Assembly (NCBI GenBank): GCA_004794785.1
Contig: SJOL01009565.1
Coordinates: 488,408-552,407, forward strand
Reading direction: 5' to 3'
Length of the DNA stretch: 64,000 nt
Origin: Opisthorchis felineus
Taxonomy: Eukaryota; Platyhelminthes; Trematoda; Opisthorchiida; Opisthorchiidae
Each line of letters opens with the position of its first letter. Position 1 is the stretch's first letter. The position numbers were made by a program, and so were the translations under genes. Shown piece after piece: positions 9,801 to 22,278 of the stretch. Under the pieces are notes generated by a model, which saw only the letters and a list, made by a program, of their open reading frames with translations, was not told the DNA's origin and made no database searches.

Positions 9801-12800
9801 CCAAATTCACATTTTCTATTACTACACACAAGCACTACATCAAAATCTTCTTCCAGCAAGGTTGTACTCAAAAAGCACTCTATTACTGAAGAAAGCCACA
9901 CGTTCCAGAGCAAATTTATGTATTTCTGGTTGGGATGACTTATCTTGGAGCACAGAAGCAGGCCTAATACGATTTATTTCAGGCTTTTGACCCTCAAACA
10001 ATTACTTGTTTCATCAGACCAGATAACCATGGTCGGACATTGATGCGCTTGTGTGCATTTTAAGGCGCCCCAAAGTGTCAGATCCTTGGGCTGGATGATT
10101 ACTGTTGTCAATAGTTGGACCACGAAAACCATACTTCAGAGCGTGCCCTTGCATTGATTCAGTGACACCGGTGCCCAAATCAAATATTTCCGCACAGATA
10201 CTAGTTACTGCCAACCTAGCTGATCAACCAAAACTGTAGTTTCGAACGCGAGGTAGCATATGTGAGAATGGGACCTTTCAGGCTACATGGAATAACCTCT
10301 GGTGAGCAGTCCGTTAGTGTGAACACATTTGGAACCAAGTCATTTCGTGTTAGACTTGGAGGCACACTCCACTGGTGCGGCAGTGTTCGTAATATCGTCA
10401 ACCACAAAGCATATACCTTACGTACAGCGGTTCCAGCAGTATCAACAACAGCTTAACTCATTGAGGTGAAAGTGAGATAGCTGTGTGCTGTTGTTCACCG
10501 CCCAAGGATGCCGATAGCCGACCCCCGTATCCTTTGGTGTAACGAAGTCTTGATGTTCCGTATGTTTGGGGCTGCCAGTATGTTTCCGGGCGAATGCTGT
10601 CTGGGGTTGATATGACTTTATGGTACCACAAGCTAATCAGGGCAGTTTTCATATTTTTTTTCGCTCGTTTGCCTCGAAAACATACCGTCCGAAATTGACT
10701 CAAGTAGTAGAAACAGGCTGGGTGTACGGTTGTCCCAGAATGCACAAAAGTATCCTTTCGTTTGAACAGCTTTTTGTAAACAAACTGATGTTAGTTTTCA
10801 TTCGATGGTGTGGAATGATAGTAGAGTTGGTTACTTTCAAACGCCGATATCCCCAAGTGCCCGCAGTTATGTTGTACAATATCACACAACCAAACAAACG
10901 CGTCTGACGATCCTGATGAAACACTTGTAACTGTAGGTCATCATCTAGTCATGTGGAGTGCAGCATCGAGATAACACCATTTGCCATAGTTTTTCGCACA
11001 ACAGGAGACATCAAAACATTCCGCGAAAGTTACCCTGATACGTTATCACAACAATCAACACATAAAAACAATCCCAACGTGTGCCAGTTGCAGATAAAAG
11101 CAGCGATAGGTGGGACCAATTACCGTTGTATCAGCACAATGGATATGACGGATGCGGTTGTATTTTGCTTATCTCTATTGTTTTCGGTGATAACCAATCG
11201 CCTATATGACACAATCCAGTAAATGCGACAATCCATCGATGTGGTAGCGACTGATTGGTTCCGAATTAAGCAATTCATCCAAAAACACCAAACTGATTTT
11301 CCCTCGGTCCTTGCTTTTAACGCTGTTCCTGGGTTTACCGTTGGTTCCTGTTGTCACTATTGCTATTAATAGCGCTATATCCTTCCTCGCCGAATGAACC
11401 ATCAGAGAAAACCAAAAAACATTTTATGTTGAGGAACGTCTAGATAAAAATATTGCTTAAGAAGAGCTCCAAGAGACCAACCAAAGGTGGTGTATTCCTG
11501 AGTTAAAACCATATTTCAATCGAGCTTCAGCGATGTAAGTGAAGCCAACCAATGTCGAAGTCCTGTTCATCAGTTTTCTCCTTTTTGGAAATCATTAGCA
11601 GCTCAACCTCACGATTTTCCAGGAAGATTCGAACCCACAGCTTCCGGGTTGTAAGTCTGAACCGTTCGACCACGAGCGGATGATCAGCAGTGTGATTATC
11701 TCACTTGAAAAGGGTATGGCACTACTAATCCTTCAGTTAAAGAATAAATGTCACATGGTCACGTGTTGGCGGGCTCGTCGCGCGACGAGTTCTCAGGTGG
11801 AATTATTCTCTCTTCGGAAGCACAAAGTTTGCTGACAGAGTGGGATTTTTAAAATTTTCAAGATTACATTAGCCGGTCATAGCCGAACGTCTAGTCTTCA
11901 ACCACCGCCCGGTAGGTCGTGCGCTCGGATCACCTTGAAAATTCGTGAGATGTGCACGGCTGATCATTCGCAATAGGAATGAGAAGGCTGTACAGTGCTC
12001 GTTTAAAAGTAGTAAGGCAAAACTGAGCGTGTCACAATCATGTGTGAAGTGATCTTCCAATAAGCCATCATATTTCTCTCAAGTGTAGCAGTGCGGTCGT
12101 ATAACACCACTTGATTCTGAAGGATTACCGCAAATTTCTGAATTCACCAGTGTTTTCAGCCGAATTTTTCGGTAGTAACTGGCAAAACATTTCCTTTTTT
12201 AGGGTAGTTTCAGCGGAAACCTAAAATCAAGGGATGAAAAATCTCTTTGAGAGAACCACCTATTCTTAATCACAAAAAGTCAACTCTCATGGTCGCATTG
12301 GTCTATCAGAGCCCGCTTCTAATTCATCCTCTAGAGCATATTTCAATGTTAAACTCCCTCTTCGAAGAAGTTGCCAGCAGAAGAAGGAAAGAATTGTAGT
12401 TAGAAACCTCATTCGGATACGCACCTACAGTAAACTGTTGACAAACAGACGATTAACCCTATCAACAAGAAGTACCCTCATTTAATTTCCAGAAGTGAGT
12501 ACCCACTAGTTAACCTTGTTACCGCAGTACCGAGACAATAACTCTAGACGTACTGCTTTGTCGGACTCTTCTATTTACCTGCACTTTGCGCAACGCTGGA
12601 TCGATTTGCATTGTGTAAGAAATGGAAGCAATCAGCCAGTTGTAGTCCGGCGTAGCTCTCTTACTCCCTGCCTTAACGGACAAACAGGACTACTAAATGC
12701 CAACGAACCAATTGGGTCATGGCCTGCGTACACGGTTGCTACGTGAAAAAATTGGACCAACCTTGTGTTCTGTCTCGATCAGGAGTGTCTGATGGCTGCC

Positions 12801-13061
12801 ATTGTGATTGTGAAAAATAATCTCATCCATCCGACAGCACTCTGAAGATTCCCCCTGACATAGTGACGAAACGTTTGCAAGTCAATCGCAAAGCTCATAG
12901 AAGAAACCAGGTGCTCGAACAAAGCTGTTGTAGGCTATCAATAAATTTCTTCTTTTAAGCAACCAAACTCTGCTCTCAATGATGATGGGTACATATACAT
13001 AACAAGAAAGTTAGATCGATTTATAATTTAGATTTCCTACTCTCTACTGGAGTAAACGTAC
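3873..13061 (-). other. Intron between exons 19 and 20 (9.2 kb)
   Basis: No coding exon could be supported. The ORFs are short, scattered on both strands and lack splice signals with matching phase. A tRNA-like SINE fragment lies at 11598-11695. The rest is moderately AT-rich unique-looking DNA in which I recognise no element. Confidence 0.6.
11598..11695 (-). repeat. tRNA-like SINE fragment (minus strand)
   Basis: On the minus strand a class II tRNA-like head is visible. The A box region reads CGTGGTCGAACGGTTCAGAC and the B box GGGTTCGAATCTTCC, with CTTACAACCCGGAAG between. The acceptor stem does not close, so this is a tRNA-derived repeat rather than a working tRNA. It is a different family from the SINE at 19541. 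Confidence 0.55.
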
Positions 13062-13421
13062 CTGTTTCCACTTGGAAATAAGCGACTGGAACTGCCTTCT
13101 CATGGCTGGTTTTGCCCTACTGTGACATCTTCCCGTAATCCACGTATCAGCTGAACTCTTCTCCGTCTCATTCGTTGTCAAAAGATGCTTCATTACAGAG
13201 CTGTAGCATGATAGGATCGGAGCGGTTACGTGAGTACGCGTGAATCGGGCATACTCGTAGGTATCCAATTGTGACTGAGCAAAACTTGATGTTCTATGGA
13301 TGGAACTGTTGATCGAGTTTGGCTGACAGCGTGTCCGTTTTATTCGAGCTTCGAGCTCACACAGCCAGTTGGAAAGTGTAAGCCAAGCCTGCTGAATAGC
13401 TGTTGCAACATCCATTGCACT
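13062..13421 (-). CDS. Exon 19: spectrin-repeat rod
   Basis: The exon is 360 nt (120 codons), phase 0 at both ends. Acceptor TTTTCGAAACAG ends at 13422 (pyrimidine tract mediocre) and donor GTACGT is at 13056-13061. The start AIQQAWLTLSNWLCELEARI is a textbook spectrin helix A with two Trp. The end RRQFQSLISKWKQ resembles the helix C motif near the end of the MACF1 rod. The middle is Ser/Thr-rich. A 9.2 kb intron follows. Confidence 0.85.
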
Positions 13422-14986
13422 CTGTTTCGAAAATGGTGCCGATAAATATCGGTAAAAGATAGTTTACAAAGCAGGTTGTTCAGACAAAAGATTAAAAAAA
13501 CAAGTTCACAGGCGAAAACAACATCAGGATATACATTATCTGATTTCTCTTGGGTCAGTTTTACACTACTGGGTGGAACATTGCGTCTTGGCTAAAGTGC
13601 GATATTTTCAGAGACACATTAGTTGATTGGCCACTTCTAATTGTCGTATCTTCCAACCCAAACCGGCTATCTCGTCACGTATGTTTGGAGCCAGTTTTTA
13701 GAACAAAACTTTTGAACGAATTACTGAGAAATTTCATGGAATTTCGCCTAGGTCGCTCTCACACTACTAACAGAACTGTTGAGCAGACACCACATCAATG
13801 GTCTTGGCAATAGTTTGCCGAAAATAAAACCTGCGATGACCAGCCGCGGCCAAATTTGTCCGCAGCATCTATCGATTGGCCTCGTGTAAATCACTCTAAT
13901 TAGTAACCCCAAGCGCACACATGGAGCTTCATTAAAATACATCTCTTCCGGCTACTCTGATGATATCAGAACTATATTAGGTCGCGCTTACCATTTTACA
14001 AATTCTTGGTCTGACTGTCTTACAATTCAAACTAGCTAGCTCTTGGTTGCGGCTCACTACTGCCGTGCTGTCAAACATTTGTGTGAGAACGATCATAATG
14101 TATTCAGTTATTCTGATGCTTTTCAAGACGCATCATTTTTTTGCCATTCTACTCCGGATAGCTAGGTGAGCTGTGGATGTGCACTGGACGACAGACTGCT
14201 GCGTCATTTCGATGCAGTTGGTCCATACACTACGTTCCGCTGAAATCCGTCTCTGGGGGTTTCGGATCCTTCGGAAATATAAGATTGTAGGTTACATGCT
14301 GCCGGCATGGAAACAAGCATCAAAACCGCCATCTACAGACCAAAGGTGAAACAGGGTCGGCTATCGACCTTTCATCATAAAAACACCCATATGATGTTGA
14401 GCTCATAGATATTCTCAAGAATCGCAATGGCTGTTACGCAGGAAGATCTGTTGGAACTTTGCTACCCCAAACGCTAGGTTGTAGTGGGACGTAATGGCTC
14501 GTCCGCAAGCCAAAGGGCTGTCACAATCAAGCTGAAACTGGTTTTCAGTATGTAGTGCCTTCAACCAAATTCAAAAAAGAGTTTTAGAGTGTTTTGGGGT
14601 GCACACTTGTGGCTCTTGATTTGCTGCATTAACTCTGGTGTGTCCAGTCACGAAATATCACAGTTTGTCTTTGATTTATTTACCGCTGGATCTCTGACTT
14701 CAGTATGCTGAGATATCATTGAAGACGTATCATTCAGCTTCAACAACTCACATTCAACACTAGACCTTCACCACAGAGAGTTCTTTCTGCTGAGGTATGC
14801 GGTCGCAATTGACCACACTAATCCTTCCAAGATAAAGGACAATTATGCAGGATCAAAGTTTACGGTGCAGTTAGCCGGCGTTGCATATGTCACATCAGAT
14901 AACCCTTAGAATGATTATTTACTGTTCAGGTGCAATGAAATAATTAACGGACTTCTGCTGCAAAACTGGAGAAGATAAAACCTTAC
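13422..14986 (-). other. Intron between exons 18 and 19
   Basis: It is 1.6 kb, with donor GTAAGG and acceptor TTTTCGAAACAG. The plus-strand ORF at 13550-13813 has no recognisable domain. I see no repeat element or RNA gene here. Confidence 0.6.
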
Positions 14987-15139
14987 TTCAAGAACTTTGC
15001 TGCGCAGCTCCAATGCAACCCGCAGACGTATCATTCTCATTCTCAAGTGCAACGGTACATCTCGGCGTGAATCATCAATCGGAGCCGGTTCACTAGCATT
15101 CCAAATATGCATTCTTTTGTCCAATTCCTCTGACAACAA
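14987..15139 (-). CDS. Exon 18: spectrin-repeat rod
   Basis: The exon is 153 nt (51 codons), phase 0 at both ends. Acceptor ATGTCCATTTTCCAG ends at 15140 and donor GTAAGG is at 14981-14986. The product LLSEELDKRMHIWNASEPAP is followed by a basic helix LRMRMIRLRVALELRSKVLE with regular Leu/Met/Val spacing. Confidence 0.86.
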
Positions 15140-16814
15140 CTGGAAAATGGACATACGAGAAAATCAAGCGATCATGAGTTTGACTTGGTTGGAATAAGAG
15201 CGTTCAACAGAAAGGTGGGTGAACTATTGTTCTGTTTCCGAGGCTCACACCTTTTTACCTCAGCTCTAGCATCTACACGGTAGGAAAAATCTTGACCACA
15301 TGGAACTCCATTGGTACAACGTTGCGGTAGAAGATGTCCACTACCAAAACACCCAAACCAGATATCACATTTGCATCCTTCAGATCACTCCCACGTGGAG
15401 GTTAGGGCTAGATAAAACCATGTCTCAGCAAGGATCATTTCTTAGCAAACGGCAAAATAAAGCTTAGAAAAATTTACAATTAACCGCCCTAATAAGTAAA
15501 ATCTAGATGCTACTTATGAATGTTGAGCAGTGATTTGTGGAAAATACAACCTACATGAACAGAATGAGGTTAAATCGGACCGCTGTGTTTACCTGTTAGT
15601 ACTGTACAATAACGGACTAGTCCAATGGTGCTAAGGCTATTCTAAGGCTGCAATGATATCATCGTTCGCGGAAGACTGACGAGAAAGTGAAGTAAAACAT
15701 AGCTGAACGTCAGAAGTATGCTGTATCATTACTGAACTGATCTATTTCGATTAAAATACTGGGGAGAAAAAGATATTGTGGGTTAGATAAATGTGATTAG
15801 CAGGAGAAGAATATTGTTTGTTGGTAGATTGTGGTCCAATGAGGTCTGGTGAGGTTCCCCTGAAAAGAAAAGGCTGTAATCACTGTTCCAATTAGAACAA
15901 GGTAGGAAGAATAGCAAGGTTACGCCATGAATTCATTTCGTGCACTGCCTTCGGCCACAGAACGTATAAAACGGTACAGGTACAGAGTACAGTACAATTT
16001 ACAACCTCTATACAAGTCTAAAACAACGTCACAAACGTGGCCTCTCAGAGTGACCCTTAGGTGTTTCTGACCGCAGAAGTCAGGTCTAAAACAATCATTG
16101 CATATGGTCTTGAAGGTCATACAGTCTGCTGGCTGCTTCATGCTGAGACTAGGAACAATGAGTTGAGTTTCACATTGTGCAGTGTGTCGAATAGGTGGCT
16201 GACGATCGAGGATTTGAACTTACATTCGATCACTATGGCGTTAGGGTCGGCTAACGTGGTGTGGAGTGTTCTAGGAACGTGCTCTTTGGCTCGCATTTCA
16301 GGCCTGAATATGCTAAATGTAAGCTTTTTGTAAACCAAGGAGAACATTAAACAGATCCTCGTAAGCAACGAGTCAAAGGTAGAAGACGCAAATTGCTGAC
16401 TTATTACTTTGCAGCAGCCACTCAATAAAACCCAGGTTAAAGGTAGACAGTGGGAGAACTTCTGATTATGAAGAATCCATGGAGGAAATATGCCGAACAA
16501 ATATACTAAAGGTTGCGCAGCAACACGTGAGTCTGCTGGATTGTACTATTTCACAGGCCAGGATATCGGATGACTAATCGGATCGCTCACAAAATGCTGC
16601 AAATAACCTTAACTGTTCAATATTCTGTCATCCAACGGACCGTGCTTGCCAAAAAAGGACGTATAGAGTTCATACCAGCAAAACAATGGAAAAAATATAT
16701 TGCTATTAACAACAGTACCGTGTAAATGTCCAACCGATCAATGACATTGCATTGCATTGATGAAAGAAAGAATATACAACAACTTTGACGTATAAGACCA
16801 CCGTTCTCACTCAC
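15140..16814 (-). other. Intron between exons 17 and 18
   Basis: It is 1.7 kb, with donor GTGAGT and acceptor ATTTTCCAG. ORFs on both strands at 15920-16500 overlap each other and show no protein family that I recognise. Nothing else is visible. Confidence 0.6.
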
Positions 16815-17154
16815 CCGAACTTCATCTTGGATTGAGTGTACCAGCGCGGTGTCCCCGTACACGGACACAAGTGACTGTAGATCACTGGTGGAGAAACCGC
16901 ATTCACGAAGTCGTGAATCATCCTTGATACAAATTAATTGTATATTGGTAGTTTTGAATGTAGTGCTCCATTTGAAAGACATCAGTTTGATTATATCCGG
17001 ACCTAATATGTCCGCGTTGGAAACTGACAGTATTTTCGAAACGGAAAAAGAGATTTTCAACGTAGATTCAAAAGTCCGGATCCATTCGCTTAGTTTCTCA
17101 CACGCTTCCGAATGCGCGCCTCGATCCAGCAAAGCTTTTTCACAAGCCAGTGAA
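16815..17154 (-). CDS. Exon 17: spectrin-repeat rod
   Basis: The exon is 340 nt. I chose acceptor TTGCGTTTCAG (ending at 17155) because it supplies the single base needed by the phase 2 donor of exon 16 and has a good pyrimidine tract. The open frame continues upstream, so the frame alone would overextend it. Donor GTGAGT is at 16809-16814, phase 0. The product SLACEKALLDRGAHSEACEK, then LSEWIRTFESTLK, continues the helix from exon 16. The remainder is less helical (SVSNADILGPDIIKLMSFKW). A 168-codon ORF on the plus strand here is a shadow. Confidence 0.83.
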
Positions 17155-18496
17155 CTGAAACGCAACGGAACAAATCTGGTTACATTTGGGGAGTTTATGT
17201 GGTGTCTCTTTTCCTCAGAAGGCGACAAAGATGGACATTCGTGTATCGAATCATGTCCACGAACATGTTCTTTGTGTGGTAATATAAGGCTACCACCTCC
17301 ACATCAACGACAGAACACTGTCGTGCTGTCAGTCAATACAAGCAACCCGGACTAGCACTGACAACCGTGTCGCATGTGTATTTTTTCATAGTGTAGCGAA
17401 GGCAAATCACTGAGTTGAGGCGAGGGTAAGGTCTATCTGTAGCTGCCTGGACAACTGATCTGGTTGCCATGGCTACGGACTTACATCGGCTGTGTACTAA
17501 TGGCCAGTTATGAACACCCATTGAGGCTTCCAGAGCTGCGAGTTAAGAGAATTCCTTATCTGCCTCACAATCCATTCAGGCTTCATCTCGGACCCAATGG
17601 GGCACACTATCGTCAGAAGCATGATGTCACCATGGGGTCAACTACTACTCGCTGATTATTTACTGCAACACTGAGAAACTACAATACCACATTACATATA
17701 CGTCACAGTTCTACCGGTATCACATATTTTGACGACATAGCCCGCATCGTTGATGAAGAATTCGGCTCACATAAAAACCGCACCAAAATTTCTTCAATCC
17801 AGTTCGGTTAGGAGTGTTAACCACTCCATAGATTCTTCAATACTCTGAATGCCCGACTGGCAGGGAGTACTGCTTTCGTGCTTGAATCGTCAGCTTCCCC
17901 AAATTACAAAATAAGTAAAAAAGAAATGAATGGGTGACGAGGCTCTGATGATTACATCGCTTAGTATAGAGTAGGTCTGGACATTTGATCAGGCCTACGT
18001 CGGGTCCCACGCCTCTCACATCCTTCACAGCTAAATTTCGTCCCGCCTCTTGGTAGTACTGGACTGACCAACTCGTAGTTTCGATCTCTATCCAAATGAG
18101 GTTTTGTAGAGTGCGCTGACATAGAATCTATGACTTAAAAACACATCCATTGGCCATCCTGAAACTCGACTGCTGTTAGATGTTATCCACACAACCATGA
18201 AAGTGCAGTGAAGTGATTTACGACTGTTCTGAGACGAAAAGGGGCGATAAAATGGTCGGAGTTACTCTCCGCAAGACGGTACCATGGGGGGAGTTCTATG
18301 AGTTTGTCCGCTTATTTTTCACTACTTGTTGCTCCAAATTCAGTCGACCGAATTAACATCCTTCCAAATTCTGAGTTGTTGGATGCTGATCGGTCACCAA
18401 GAATTGAGTGATTTTTTAAATCATAGGTAGTCCTGACACCTCGCCCTAGTGTGTACGATAACAATAGATCTAATGATTCAACAAAGGTATGCTTAC
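17155..18496 (-). other. Intron between exons 16 and 17
   Basis: It is 1.3 kb, with donor GTAAGC and acceptor TTGCGTTTCAG. The exon 17 frame stays open for some 130 nt into this intron, but phase and the missing pyrimidine tract argue against coding there. No repeat element is recognised. Confidence 0.6.
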
Positions 18497-18666
18497 CGCT
18501 CAGCTTGCTTCCGAAAACAGGCATACCACAAATGTCTCAAGTCGGTCAACATGTTGTCAATAATTCCTCTCTCGGGATCCGATTGTGTGCACCGATCGCG
18601 CAGATAGCATCCCAGTCGTAACACAGCCCAATAGTTGGCAGATTCTCTTTGTAAATCCCACCTTGG
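18497..18666 (-). CDS. Exon 16: spectrin-repeat rod
   Basis: The exon is 170 nt. Acceptor TTTTTCCTTATTGCAG ends at 18667, phase 0, and donor GTAAGC is at 18491-18496. It leaves two bases (CG) in phase 2; with the first base of exon 17 they make Arg. The product PRWDLQRESANYWAVLRLGC and LTDLRHLWYACFRKQAE has three Trp, as is usual in spectrin repeat cores. Confidence 0.85.
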
Positions 18667-19540
18667 CTGCAATAAGGAAAAACAATAGTCACCTGAGGTT
18701 TCTAGGATAAATAGGTCCAAAGATGTTGCCCCACAACTTCTCGACGGTGTTTAGGAAAGCCCTGAGTGTCAAACGGTTTGCAAAAAGCAAGAGTTGGATG
18801 GAAAAATTCAGTCCCAACAAAGCGTTTTCCGAAGCCAAATTTAGGCAGCCAATATCTGTCCTCAAGTAGCAGTGGAAACACACGTCGTGCAGACCACATA
18901 TCAAATTTAGAAGGTTCGTGAGTGGACCGATGGTTCCCGAAACTGTTGCATCACGAGTTGGGCTAATGAATCAGTTCATATCAAAGATGGACCCCATAGC
19001 TTCCATATTTAGTGCACTTTCCGTCGGTTCAAGATCAGTAAGACGTGACTAACTGATATTGATCATCGTACTCCCACCCAGTTTTACAAATATCTGACAG
19101 TGGTACTTTGGATAATGTCTCAAATTTCTATCACTTTCTGTAGAAAAACCTTCTACCGATGTAGATCTTGTATAAGTTAACATTGCACCATCACCTACAT
19201 AAATTTTGACGGCTGCTACTCACGCCAAGCTTTTTTGTCACCTCACTCCAGTTGTGTGAGCAGCAGCAATATTAGAATGGCCCGGGTCAAGCCATATGTT
19301 TCGATAATGAACTAGAGACGACTATGCATCTCTATCACACCGGCACAATCGTTTGTGCACTACGGACACTGTGACTTAATCTCATGTCTTCGTTTTACTT
19401 ATAATGACTTGGAGAGATCAGGCCGTGACTTTCATCTCTTTCATGCAAGAGGTCAGGGCCAAGAAGTACGACCGGAGACTGTGAGAATCCCACCAAGGCC
19501 AAAGAAGCGAATGAAACAGAGCAAGCAAGTCAGCGGGTAT

Positions 19541-19695
19541 GGGTAAGATGGCTCAGTGCGCGCGAATCTACTGACTGGAAGGTCCGTGGTTCGAACTCGA
19601 CCTCTACATATTGACTCCTCCTGTATAGGCTTGGGCAACCTGATAGTATCCCAGCCCTCCTGATTCTTCACGCGACATGGCAGCTAGGCACCGAA
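19541..19695 (+). repeat. tRNA-derived SINE, best preserved copy
   Basis: The A box TGGCTCAGTGCG is at 19549-19560 and the B box GGTTCGAACTC at 19588-19598. The body starts TAGGCTTGGGCAACC at 19626. A translated form of this repeat (…KVRGSN…, …RLGQP…) resembles peptides often seen in opisthorchiid-type fluke gene predictions, which I use as support for a digenean origin. It lies antisense to the spectraplakin gene. Confidence 0.8.
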
Positions 19696-19993
19696 AGTGT
19701 TTTACAACTAAACGATTACTATGCAAGTCACGAAGGCTTTTATTGAAGCTATGAAATCACAATAAAGCACATGTTGGATCTCAATGACGGAATAGACCGG
19801 TGTATGTGGACTGCACAATTTCCGGCTCCATAACTGAGCAAAACACAAGGAAAAAAGGGAGACTTCAGAATTCTTGTGCACTACGTAGGTTTTTTTAGAC
19901 GGGCGGTTGTGTACTCATGAGTAGTTTGATAAACTAACTGAATTGTGTGGAAAAGTAGGGTGTTCAGTGAATACCGATGACAAGATAAACTGT

Positions 19994-20302
19994 GCTAATT
20001 CCGTGCAATTTGGTTTCAAGTAGAACATAAAGTTGATGGAAACTCGGGGACTGCGCCTACCTGATGAGCCCCAACAAGGGCGAAACCGGTCTTGGACTGT
20101 CGAAGAATTTTCAGCAACCTTATGAGTAGTGCATTACGTATATACATGTATCGCGATATCTCGAATATCGTAGCAACTGAAACATGAGGCGGGCTGGTGC
20201 AGCTCATTCAGTTGCCTGGAAACATCAAAACGAGAGATTCAGCTGGGTTCCAGGTGAGTCTGTCGCAAAACCAAATTTGTTTGCAAATGAGTGTATTTCG
20301 CT
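19994..20302 (+). repeat. Hammerhead-bearing repeat, copy 2, permuted order
   Basis: Here the ribozyme half (19994-20138) comes first and the half ending in GAGTGTATTTCGC (about 20170-20302) second. In copy 3 the order is reversed and contiguous. The two orders are circular permutations, as expected if units once lay in tandem. About 30 nt of unshared sequence separates the halves. Confidence 0.82.
20055..20097 (+). ncRNA. Type I hammerhead ribozyme motif with intact core
   Basis: The order is stem I GCCTAC (20055-20060), intact core CTGATGA (20061-20067), stem II closed by GCCC and GGGC around CAACAA, GAAA (20082-20085), palindromic CCGG (20086-20089), then TC with predicted cleavage after 20091. 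The 3' strand of stem I is TTGGAC (20092-20097), which pairs at only four of six positions with GCCTAC, so activity is doubtful. The CCGG stem III is too short to fold alone and suggests action as a dimer, as in minimal type I hammerheads of Penelope-like elements and satellite-type repeats. Confidence 0.78.
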
Positions 20303-21725
20303 AACTGTGCATTATGTTGCATTACAACTACGCTTCTTCAAACTTGGACCTTTCAGTACTCTTAAGGGAATACAATATAGCTAGAATTCCTGAAACGATA
20401 TGGCAGAAATCTTAAAGGGTCTCAATTGCAATCCAAGGACGAACTAAAATCAAGTTAACAGATCCTAAAAGTTTCGGGTTTCGTGCCAGACTGCTGATTG
20501 TTATTCAGACCACTCAAATTAACATATTGTCAGTTTAGGTTGTGACTAAGGTACTCTAGGATTTTTGCCAGACCATTCGGCGATGTCAACTTCGAGGGAT
20601 TGCCACGTCATTTGCCGCCCACGTGTCGACATATTCCGAAACGGTTTTGCTCCATAATCGTGACAGGAGAGAGATAGATCTAGGTTCCCTGACTCTCCAA
20701 GGCCTACCGCGCTAAAACCAACATTAGGACAACATCGCAGAGAGCCTGTTTCACCTACCACCGTGTCTCAGCAAGGTGATTCTGAGACATTCAAAAGCCA
20801 ACTTATCCCCATGGGAGGGACAATCGAAATAAAGTAAGGTACGCTACGTATCGAAACAAATAGCAACTTTCTTGAGGTATAGTGTGACAAACGGTGGATC
20901 ACGTTTATGTGTAGGAAAGTATAAATGAGAGACACTTACAGTGTCTGACTGAGATCAACGATACCTGTCATCTGGAAATCGCACTCTTCAATAAGACCAC
21001 CAGGCTATCCCAAGCAGCTGAGCAACATGCAATATGTGACACGTTCGAGGCATTCTGTGAGCTTTCTACAACAACCTACTGATTATTGCCTTTTGAACTT
21101 TATTTGCTGAAAGGAAGTTCCACTTTTACTTTCAAAAAGTTCGTTGCTTAATGAATTAAGTATGGAATCCTGACAGTTCATAAACTGAGCGTTTCTATGC
21201 TACAGCTGACCTCAAAACCGAAAGGCGACACTGGCGAAACACAAATCAACTGCAGCAATCGCAACAAGTTTTATTTTGGACAAACTGGGAGAAAGTTATC
21301 TGCATGAATGGATACGGTCATCTGAAGGCATGATCCCTTATCCTTGATCCCCATACTTGAGAAATAAGGAGGCCACGAGTTCAACTTGGAAAGCGTATAA
21401 GCCTTGGGACTCGGAGACACGAGGCAGGAGGAGTGATGCTCCACACTGACAGACAAGTCGAACTGGCCCATTTCATGCACCACTACGTTTAAAAGACCAA
21501 GGACTCAGCCGCAATATTCCAATGGGTCCGCCTATTAGGTTAACAAACCAAGAGATAAGAACTGTCTTGTACCCACACCAGAAAATTCAAGGACACGTGT
21601 GCAAGTGCCACGTGCAAAATGAACGCAACGTAATGGACCAGCTTTATATGTAGCATACTAGCATACACGATACTCAGATGAAGTCCAGTTTTGGCAGCCA
21701 ACTAGTTGAAATCCAGAGGGCCTAC

Positions 21726-21839
21726 CTGTGGTTCGGAAGCCTTTGCATCCTTTACAGTTGAGCTAACCGGCGGGTTGGACGATTTCTCTTCACAGTAGTG
21801 TTTCAGGGTGGACATCAAACGCTTGTAGGCTGTGTCAAA
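21726..21839 (-). CDS. Exon 15: spectrin-repeat rod, short
   Basis: The exon is 114 nt (38 codons), phase 0 at both ends. Acceptor TTCCTGTCTTTCAG ends at 21840 and the donor is CAG|GTAGGC with GT at 21725-21724. The product FDTAYKRLMSTLKHYCEEKS is helical, then a Ser/Pro-rich loop (NPPVSSTVKDAKASEPQ) links it to exon 16. Confidence 0.78.
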
Positions 21840-22278
21840 CTGAAAGACAGGAATTCGACTCAGTACGTGGAAACCGAAGTATTTCACACAAACATGCGTC
21901 CTGAGAGAACAAGTGATCAAAGTCCCCAAGAATTTTCCAGCTAGTCATCCCTTAATACTGAATGACAGATCTCCTGAACCTGTGAGCTCTGCATACGATT
22001 TTTCACATACTTGCTTAACTGCCATACAACCCTGAGGGAGGAGAGACTTAGTGATGAGTGGAAAGAAAAGGGAAGCCTAGGGACTTACTGCGAGAAAACC
22101 TAATGTCCTTAAGGAGGAAGATCAAGACGAAGGTATCTACACCTTTGAACAGCATTAAAATAAGCATATCTTCCCTTCATGTAGAAGTAAAGTGCCATCA
22201 GCGGTATCGACACTGCGCCTTCACCCAACATAGGCCCAGGGCAGAATGACAAATGAACCTTAGCTAGGCAGTCTGGCT

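Larger units (their letters stand above)
18667..21725 (-). other. Intron between exons 15 and 16
   Basis: It is 3.1 kb, with donor GTAGGC and acceptor CTTATTGCAG. It carries a SINE (19541-19695) and ribozyme-repeat copy 2 (19994-20302), both antisense to the gene. The remaining sequence shows nothing that I can name. Confidence 0.6.

Noticed and set aside
9561..9938. 125-codon plus-strand ORF in the 9.2 kb intron
   Set aside because: Ser/Leu-rich with no recognisable family and no promoter or splice context; consistent with chance.
16849..17355. 168-codon plus-strand ORF
   Set aside because: It is antisense to exon 17, whose splice sites and phase fit the gene, and it has no recognisable domain.
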